The notes beneath the pieces are model-generated. The model had not been told where the DNA came from. It made no database searches and was given only the letters and a program-made list of their open reading frames with translations. A program made the translations under genes and the position numbers. Shown piece by piece: positions 58,720-64,000 of a stretch of DNA of 64,000 nt (its first letter is position 1; each line of letters opens with the position of its first letter). Location of the stretch: assembly GCF_900095025.1 (NCBI RefSeq), contig NZ_FMBK01000009.1, positions 1 through 64,000 on the forward strand, written 5' to 3'. The DNA comes from Acinetobacter albensis. GTDB taxonomy: Bacteria; Pseudomonadota; Gammaproteobacteria; Pseudomonadales; Moraxellaceae.

Positions 58720-59529
58720 ATGCCAAATTCTGCTGTTGTTGAAACGAGTGTTGAATCAGTTGCACAAGCTTTACGCTCTGCTGAATTGTCACAAACTCCG
58801 ATTTCACCGATTCGCCCACAATTAGGCGGTGAACGTGCTGATTTAGATATTGCCTATGCCGTTCAGGAAATTAACACGCAACGTGCCTTAGACCAAGGGC
58901 GTCGCTTAGTGGGTCGTAAAATTGGCTTGACTTCAGTGGCAGTACAAAAGCAATTAGGTGTCGATTCGCCTGATTTTGGAATGTTATTTGCGGACATGGC
59001 CTATGGCGATGGTGAAGCGATTCCAGCAGGGTTATTGATTCAACCCAAAGTTGAAGCAGAAATCGCCTTAGTGATTCATCAAGATTTAACGCAACAAAAA
59101 CATAGCTATGCTGACATTATCAACGCAACAGCTTATGCATTACCAGCCGTTGAAATTGTCGATAGTCGTATCGAAAACTGGAAAATCTCACTCATTGATA
59201 CTGTGGCAGATAACGCCTCTTCTGCCGCCTTCATTTTAGGTTCAAAGCCTGTAAAACTAGAAAATTTAGACCTTGTAAACTGCAAAATGGTAATGACACG
59301 TGGCGAAGAAGTCGTGTCTCAAGGTGTAGGCAAAGCATGTTTAGCCAACCCATTAAACGCAGCAGTGTGGTTAGCCGATGAAATGGTCAAACGTGGTCGT
59401 CCTTTACTTGCGGGTGACATCATTCTTACAGGCGCGCTCGGACCAATGGTGGTCGCACATCCTGGTGATGAATTTAAAGTTGAAATTGACGGTTTTGGAT
59501 CAGTAACCGCCCTATTTGCCGCTGAATAA
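58720..59529 (+). CDS. mhpD: 2-keto-4-pentenoate hydratase
   Basis: The 269-residue enzyme hydrates 2-hydroxypenta-2,4-dienoate to 4-hydroxy-2-oxovalerate. Family markers are GRKIGLTSVAVQKQLGVDSPDFG, PKVEAEIALVI and DIILTGALGPMV (partly shown). Length equals E. coli MhpD. ATG 58720 has AAGGA seven bases upstream; a GTG one codon earlier is less likely. It heads the mhpD-mhpF-mhpE operon, with 24 bases to mhpF. Confidence 0.94.
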   Translation: MPNSAVVETSVESVAQALRSAELSQTPISPIRPQLGGERADLDIAYAVQEINTQRALDQGRRLVGRKIGLTSVAVQKQLGVDSPDFGMLFADMAYGDGEAIPAGLLIQPKVEAEIALVIHQDLTQQKHSYADIINATAYALPAVEIVDSRIENWKISLIDTVADNASSAAFILGSKPVKLENLDLVNCKMVMTRGEEVVSQGVGKACLANPLNAAVWLADEMVKRGRPLLAGDIILTGALGPMVVAHPGDEFKVEIDGFGSVTALFAAE

Positions 59530-59553
59530 ATGGAATTTTAAGAGAGTACACTC

Positions 59554-60462
59554 ATGAAAAAGATTAAATGTGCATTAATCGGCCCGGGTAACATTGGTAC
59601 AGATTTGCTTTACAAACTACAACGCAGTGAATGGTTAGAACCTGTATGGATGGTGGGCATTGATCCAACTTCTGAGGGTTTGGCTCGTGCAGCGGAAATG
59701 GGTTTAAAAACAACCAGCGATGGTGTAGACGGTTTATTGCCACATGTATTAGCAGACAATATTCAAATTGCTTTTGATGCGACCTCTGCCTATGTACATG
59801 CTGAAAACAGCCGCAAGCTCAATGAACTTGGCGTACAAATGATTGACTTAACGCCTGCTGCGATTGGTCCATTTTGTGTACCTCCAGTCAATCTTGCCGC
59901 ATTGCTTGAGCAGGGTGAATTGCCAAACGTCAACATGGTGACCTGTGGTGGTCAAGCCACGATTCCGATGGTGGCAGCCGTTTCACGGGTTCAGCCTGTG
60001 AGTTATGGTGAAATTATCGCAACGGTATCGACTAAATCTGTAGGCCCGGGTACACGTAAAAATATTGATGAATTTACCCGCACCACTGCGGGTGCGATTG
60101 AGAAAGTTGGCGGTGCGAAAGCAGGTAAAGCCATCATCATCATCAATCCTGCTGAACCACCCCTCATGATGCGTGACACAGTGCATTGCTTAGTGGAAGG
60201 TGAACCCGATCAAGCTGCTATTACTGAATCAGTACATGCAATGATCCTCGAAGTTCAAAAATATGTACCAGGTTATAAACTGGTCAATGGTCCAGTCTTT
60301 GATGAGAATCGTGTCTCTATGTATTTAGAGGTTGAAGGTTTAGGAGATTACTTGCCTAAATATGCCGGTAACCTCGACATTATGACAGCGGCAGCTGCAC
60401 GGACTGCAGAAATGTTTGCAGAGCGTTTAATTGCACAACAAACAACCACTGAAGCGAAATAA
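59554..60462 (+). CDS. mhpF: Acetaldehyde dehydrogenase (acylating)
   Basis: The 302-residue enzyme turns acetaldehyde and CoA into acetyl-CoA with NAD+. The NAD motif GPGNIGTD is at residues 10-17 and the acylation cysteine is C131 in [11 protein letters not shown]. It normally forms a channelling complex with the aldolase MhpE, whose gene follows after 11 bases. Confidence 0.95.
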   Translation: MKKIKCALIGPGNIGTDLLYKLQRSEWLEPVWMVGIDPTSEGLARAAEMGLKTTSDGVDGLLPHVLADNIQIAFDATSAYVHAENSRKLNELGVQMIDLTPAAIGPFCVPPVNLAALLEQGELPNVNMVTCGGQATIPMVAAVSRVQPVSYGEIIATVSTKSVGPGTRKNIDEFTRTTAGAIEKVGGAKAGKAIIIINPAEPPLMMRDTVHCLVEGEPDQAAITESVHAMILEVQKYVPGYKLVNGPVFDENRVSMYLEVEGLGDYLPKYAGNLDIMTAAAARTAEMFAERLIAQQTTTEAK

Positions 60463-60473
60463 GGAGCAACCAC

Positions 60474-61493
60474 ATGTCTAAGATTATTGTTCATGATATG
60501 ACTTTGCGTGATGGTATGCACCCACAGCGCCATCAAACGACTGTTGAGCAAATGATTGCAATTTCAACTGCTCTTGATGATGCAGGCGTACCTTTAATTG
60601 AAGTTACACACGGTGACGGCCTTGGTGGTTCATCGGTGAACTACGGTTTTGCTGCGGCAACAGATGAGCAATACTTGTCTGCGGTTGTGCCACGGATGAA
60701 GAATGCGAAAGTCTCGGCACTTCTTTTACCGGGGATTGGTACGGTTGACCATTTAAAAATGGCACATGAAATTGGTGTTTCAACCATTCGTGTGGCAACG
60801 CACTGTACAGAAGCAGACTGTTCCGAACAACATATTACCGCTGCACGTAAATTAGAAATGGATACTGTGGGCTTCTTAATGTTGGCGCACATGGCAACCC
60901 CTGCTCAATTGCTTGAAGAAGCCAAAAAAATGGTGTCTTACGGTGCGAACTGTATTTATGTGACGGACTCTGCCGGTTATATGCTGCCACAAGATGTGAC
61001 TGATCGCGTCGCATGTTTACGTGACAGCCTTGATTCCAGTATTGAGCTGGGTTTTCATGGTCACCATAACTTGGGTATGGGTGTTGCCAACACCGTAGCG
61101 GCAGTTCAAGCAGGCGCGATACGTGTTGACTTGGCTTCTGCCGGTTTAGGTGCAGGCGCAGGCAATACCCCACTTGAGTTATTCATTGCTGTTGCGAATC
61201 GCATGGGGATGGATACAGGGGTTGATTTGTTTAAAGTTCAAGATGTTGCTGAAGATCTTGTGATTCCTATGATGTTGAATCCAATCCGTGCCGACCGTGA
61301 TGCAGCCACTTTAGGTTATGCGGGCGTTTACTCATCGTTCTTGTTATTCGCGAAACGTGCTGAAGCAAAATATGGTGTATCTGCACGTGAAATTCTGATG
61401 GAATTGGGTCGCCGTGGTACGGTGGGTGGTCAGGAAGATATGATTGAAGATTTAGCTTTGACCATGTCTAAAGCACGTCAGCTCCACGCTTAA
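60474..61493 (+). CDS. mhpE: 4-hydroxy-2-oxovalerate aldolase
   Basis: The 339-residue metal-dependent aldolase cleaves 4-hydroxy-2-oxovalerate to pyruvate and acetaldehyde. The HMGL-like barrel has [13 protein letters not shown] near the N-terminus and metal ligands in [13 protein letters not shown]-terminal DmpG-type communication domain (about 275-339) contacts the dehydrogenase. It ends the operon and is followed by a terminator. Confidence 0.95.
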   Translation: MSKIIVHDMTLRDGMHPQRHQTTVEQMIAISTALDDAGVPLIEVTHGDGLGGSSVNYGFAAATDEQYLSAVVPRMKNAKVSALLLPGIGTVDHLKMAHEIGVSTIRVATHCTEADCSEQHITAARKLEMDTVGFLMLAHMATPAQLLEEAKKMVSYGANCIYVTDSAGYMLPQDVTDRVACLRDSLDSSIELGFHGHHNLGMGVANTVAAVQAGAIRVDLASAGLGAGAGNTPLELFIAVANRMGMDTGVDLFKVQDVAEDLVIPMMLNPIRADRDAATLGYAGVYSSFLLFAKRAEAKYGVSAREILMELGRRGTVGGQEDMIEDLALTMSKARQLHA

Positions 61494-61511
61494 TTTTTTA
61501 ATCAATTTTTG

Positions 61512-61538
61512 AAAAAGCATCCTCTGGGGTGCTTTTTT
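61512..61538 (+). terminator. Terminator of the mhpDFE operon
   Basis: An imperfect stem AAAAAGCATCC / GGGTGCTTTTT with a short loop and T-run follows the mhpE stop by about 18 bases. Confidence 0.8.
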
Positions 61539-61686
61539 ATTTTTGAATGCTTTCATTCAACATGATTGAATCAAAATATATGCTTTTTTACACGTGAAAA
61601 ATCATACCCAATAATCAAAATCGTCTTTTAAAACGTTAATGCGAAGGCACTAAATTTATTCTTCATACTCTTGAGTGTCCAATAAA

Positions 61687-61710
61687 TAAAAAAAGCTGGA
61701 GCGTCCAGCT
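61687..61710 (-). terminator. Terminator of the outer-membrane protein remnant
   Basis: On the minus strand the perfect stem AGCTGGA / TCCAGCT is followed by at least six T. It lies about 17 bases after the stop codon of the barrel fragment, so the end of the lost gene is still intact. Confidence 0.8.
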
Positions 61711-61726
61711 GCTTTTATTTAGGCGT

Positions 61727-61807
61727 TTAAAATTTAAAGGTATACTTGGTATAGATTCGATTTTCGTTATAGTTTCGACCATATTTAGACTCATCATCAA
61801 TATTGAG
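61727..61807 (-). pseudogene. C-terminal fragment of an outer-membrane beta-barrel protein
   Basis: Twenty-six codons read LNIDDESKYGRNYNENRIYT and then KYTFKF before TAA. Alternating aromatic and polar residues ending in phenylalanine are the barrel-insertion signal of porins (OprD type) or TonB receptors. A TAG stands directly in front, and the upstream sequence shows no matching frame, so the rest of the gene has been lost or scrambled. Confidence 0.5.
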
Positions 61808-62017
61808 CTATGAAAAATTCAAACCTTGGAATAGCTCATTTTTGAATAGGTAGAGCCAATATATCGTCAGCAACAGAATAAATCGGCTCATTCAGCGCAG
61901 AAAATATCTTATCCATGTTGTTTCATAATACATTTCAACAATTTCTACCAAGACATCATGCTCAGATCATCTGTTTGAAGCTAAAAAATAGCACTACGTC
62001 CCTATTTTTTAGCCTTG

Positions 62018-62290
62018 CTAGCCAGTGGTATCGAAGAAAATTTTAAACTGAGCAACATTCACTTCTGTTGGATCGAGCATTTAGCTTATTTTGATCGAAG
62101 GGCGTTCATTTTCAAGCACCCATATATAAATCCAAAAGAATTTAACTCATGGCAATTTCAACCTTGCCCAATGTTTTGGATTTTCCTCAAAGTACAGGTC
62201 AGCCGAAGTATGACCAGCATTCATTGATACTTCCAAACGTAACCAGATCTCTAGCTTGCTGAGTTTTTGAAAAACTATGTTCTCAAAAAC
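62018..62290 (-). pseudogene. Decayed remnant resembling a formylglycine-generating enzyme
   Basis: One minus-strand frame reads as protein in three pieces separated by TGA (62147-62149) and TAA (62081-62083) and ending at TAG (62018-62020). The last piece, MLDPTEVNVAQFKIFFDTTG, is very like the FGE-sulfatase family segment of the type xxxEVTNAQFxxFVxATGY. The first piece contains YFEENPKH, comparable to the FYPEEAPxH region of that family. The catalytic C-terminal part is absent. It lies directly downstream of a sulfatase gene on the same strand, where a maturase would be expected. Confidence 0.4.
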
Positions 62291-62343
62291 TCACTGTAAA
62301 TATCCCCACAGCATTCCCTGTTTATCAAGCTTGAGATGGGAAA

Positions 62344-63978
62344 TTATTCTGCGAAATCTTGCACACCTACCCGTTGAGTATATTTCACATATTCTTGCTG
62401 AAGCTGTTTTACAATTTCAGGATGTTTTGTACTCAGGTCTGTGGTTTCTGTACGATCATTTTCTAGATCATATAACTTCCAATCTGGGCCACTTAGGTTT
62501 TTAGTAATGGTACGCGTCAGTTTCCATTTTTTGTTACGCACATAGGCATCGCCATGCAATTCATCTGCATAGATAAAATTGTCGCCATATACAGAATTAG
62601 TTTTACCCTTCAGATAACTCATCCATGATTTACCCAAAAGCTGATTGTATTGAGTCGCATCTTGGTAAGCTGGTTTTAATGAGGATTGAGTAATTTCCAG
62701 AACAGTCGGGAAAATATCTTTTACATTCACAAAGCTATTGCTTACTTTCGCTGTGTTGTTATTTGGAAGCTTCACAATCGCTGGTGCACTCACACCGCCT
62801 TCAGCTGCGGTTCCTTTCCAGAGTGAAAAAGGTGCACTGCTCACTTCGGTCCAACGTGGGCCAATCAGTTCATAAGATTTCGTTTTACCTAAATTATGAT
62901 AACTATTGTCATAACCTGGCAGTGGGCGATAGAAACCTTCTGCGCCATTATCTGACATAAAAATGAATAGCGTATTGTCGTATTGTTTAATCTTTTTCAA
63001 ATGTTGAATGAGTTTTCCAACATTATCATCCATATTTTTAATCTGTGCCGCATAGATTTCCATTTTACGTGCTTCGATTTTTTTCTGTTCGGCCGTTAGA
63101 TTATTCCACGTGTCTAAATTCATTGGCGCAAGTTCTTTACTCACAACATGGGCTGTTTTTGTAGAGTTAATAAGCTTGAGCTTGAGCATTTTTTCTAAAC
63201 GCTTTTGTTTAATGACATCGTAACCTTGGTCATACTGCCCTTTATACATATTCAAATAATTTGTCGGCACTTGCAGAGGCCAATGCGGTGCCGTCAGCGC
63301 AACATAAGCAAAAAAAGGTTGACTTGTTTTTTTATGATCACCAATATATTCAATCACTTTTTGCGTGAAAAAGTCGGTTGAATAGAAGTCATCAGGTAAT
63401 TCCGTCACCTGACCATTTTCAGTGTAGATGGTTTTACGTTCTATCCCTTCAGGAAGTGTTTTGAAGTGTGAGTCGGCACCATTCAATAAAGCATAAGAAA
63501 AATCGAAGCCTCTTTTTGCTGGATTCGTCTCAGGTGTATATCCAAGATGCCATTTACCCGCCATCAGTGTTTTATAACCATTGTCTTTTAATACTTGAGG
63601 CAAGGTCATTGAACGCGTATTTAAATACCCTTCATAACCGGGTTTACCTAAAAACTGTGGACGAGGCGATAAATCAAATTTTGCTGCATCTGCCCGCATC
63701 GTTTCTGCCATTGCACCTAGCCCAGCTTGATGATGATCTGTACCCGACATCAACTCAGAACGTGTAGGCGAACAGGTACTCGGAGTATGATAATTGGTAA
63801 AGCGGGTACCTTGATTTGCCAGACTGTCGATATGAGGGGTTTTGATTTCACTACCAAATGAACCAAGATCGGAATAGCCCAAATCATCTGCCAAAATGAT
63901 GACCACATTTGGCTTTTGCGCAAATAACTGAGTAGAAATTAATAATGATGTCATTAGCGCGATTTTGTTGAATTTCAT
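62344..63978 (-). CDS. Periplasmic arylsulfatase (cysteine type)
   Basis: The 544-residue enzyme hydrolyses sulfate esters. It has a signal peptide (KFNKIALMTSLLISTQLFA), metal-binding ILADDLGYSDLG and the sulfatase signature CSPTR with C69, the cysteine that must be oxidised to formylglycine. Later motifs are AGKWHLG and MSDNGAEG. ATG 63978 has AAGGA seven bases upstream; the ATG three codons earlier abuts it. It can be linked in function to the organosulfur uptake block at 28-36 kb, but is 27 kb away. The maturation gene next door is decayed. Confidence 0.9.
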   Translation of the reverse strand: MKFNKIALMTSLLISTQLFAQKPNVVIILADDLGYSDLGSFGSEIKTPHIDSLANQGTRFTNYHTPSTCSPTRSELMSGTDHHQAGLGAMAETMRADAAKFDLSPRPQFLGKPGYEGYLNTRSMTLPQVLKDNGYKTLMAGKWHLGYTPETNPAKRGFDFSYALLNGADSHFKTLPEGIERKTIYTENGQVTELPDDFYSTDFFTQKVIEYIGDHKKTSQPFFAYVALTAPHWPLQVPTNYLNMYKGQYDQGYDVIKQKRLEKMLKLKLINSTKTAHVVSKELAPMNLDTWNNLTAEQKKIEARKMEIYAAQIKNMDDNVGKLIQHLKKIKQYDNTLFIFMSDNGAEGFYRPLPGYDNSYHNLGKTKSYELIGPRWTEVSSAPFSLWKGTAAEGGVSAPAIVKLPNNNTAKVSNSFVNVKDIFPTVLEITQSSLKPAYQDATQYNQLLGKSWMSYLKGKTNSVYGDNFIYADELHGDAYVRNKKWKLTRTITKNLSGPDWKLYDLENDRTETTDLSTKHPEIVKQLQQEYVKYTQRVGVQDFAE

Positions 63979-64000
63979 TTCATTCATCCTTGATTATGAT

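Overview
The window looks like a chromosomal segment of an Acinetobacter species. This rests on the AT-rich sequence, the DcaP-type porin, the MhpA/MhpT/HcaR-type aromatic genes, the atpIBEFHAGDC operon beside a znuA/zur-znuCB zinc locus, and the style of the rrn leader at the left edge. The genus call is inference from protein character and was not checked by search. No prophage, insertion sequence, integrase or CRISPR array was found.

Left part (1-24,500). The first ~300 bases look like the promoter and antitermination leader of an rRNA operon running leftward out of the window. Next come a TetR regulator divergent from an MpaB/DUF2236 oxygenase, a copper-uptake pair (DUF2946 protein and OprC receptor), peptide deformylase, and a LysM-dprA-tsaC run. 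A candidate small RNA, an EamA exporter with a divergent AraC regulator, and two related small lipoproteins flanking a glutathione peroxidase follow. The complete ATP synthase operon (atpI to atpC, minus strand) has a clear sigma70-like promoter. Upstream of it lies the zinc locus, znuA facing zur-znuC-znuB across a palindromic Zur box.

Middle part (24,500-51,600). This holds a YfeX-type peroxidase, a YbdL-type aminotransferase and a MATE exporter. A minus-strand sulfur-scavenging block follows: AtsK-like sulfatase dioxygenase, Crp-like regulator, SsuF-like molbindin, DcaP-like porin, and an ABC importer with one binding protein, two permeases and one ATPase. Then come an SDR/TetR pair with a perfect operator-like palindrome inside the SDR promoter, phoB-phoR behind a Pho box, a GST, a pirin and a diguanylate cyclase. 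An mrr-type restriction gene is broken by one in-frame TAG. After it lie guaA, small membrane and envelope genes, an orphan ParA, bolA and two identical tRNA-Gly(GCC) genes.

Right part (51,600-64,000). After glutathione reductase comes a 3-(3-hydroxyphenyl)propionate region: mhpT-like transporter, hcaR-like regulator, mhpA, and mhpD-mhpF-mhpE. The ring-cleavage dioxygenase (mhpB) and the C-C hydrolase (mhpC) are not present in the window. The right edge carries a cysteine-type periplasmic sulfatase. Just downstream is a decayed zone with an apparent remnant of a formylglycine-generating enzyme and the last strand of an outer-membrane barrel protein.

The most notable points are the sulfur-scavenging block with two permeases, the sulfatase beside a ruined maturase-like gene, the mhp set without ring-cleavage genes, the single-stop mrr pseudogene, the lipoprotein pair around the peroxidase, and the candidate sRNA at about 8.7 kb.
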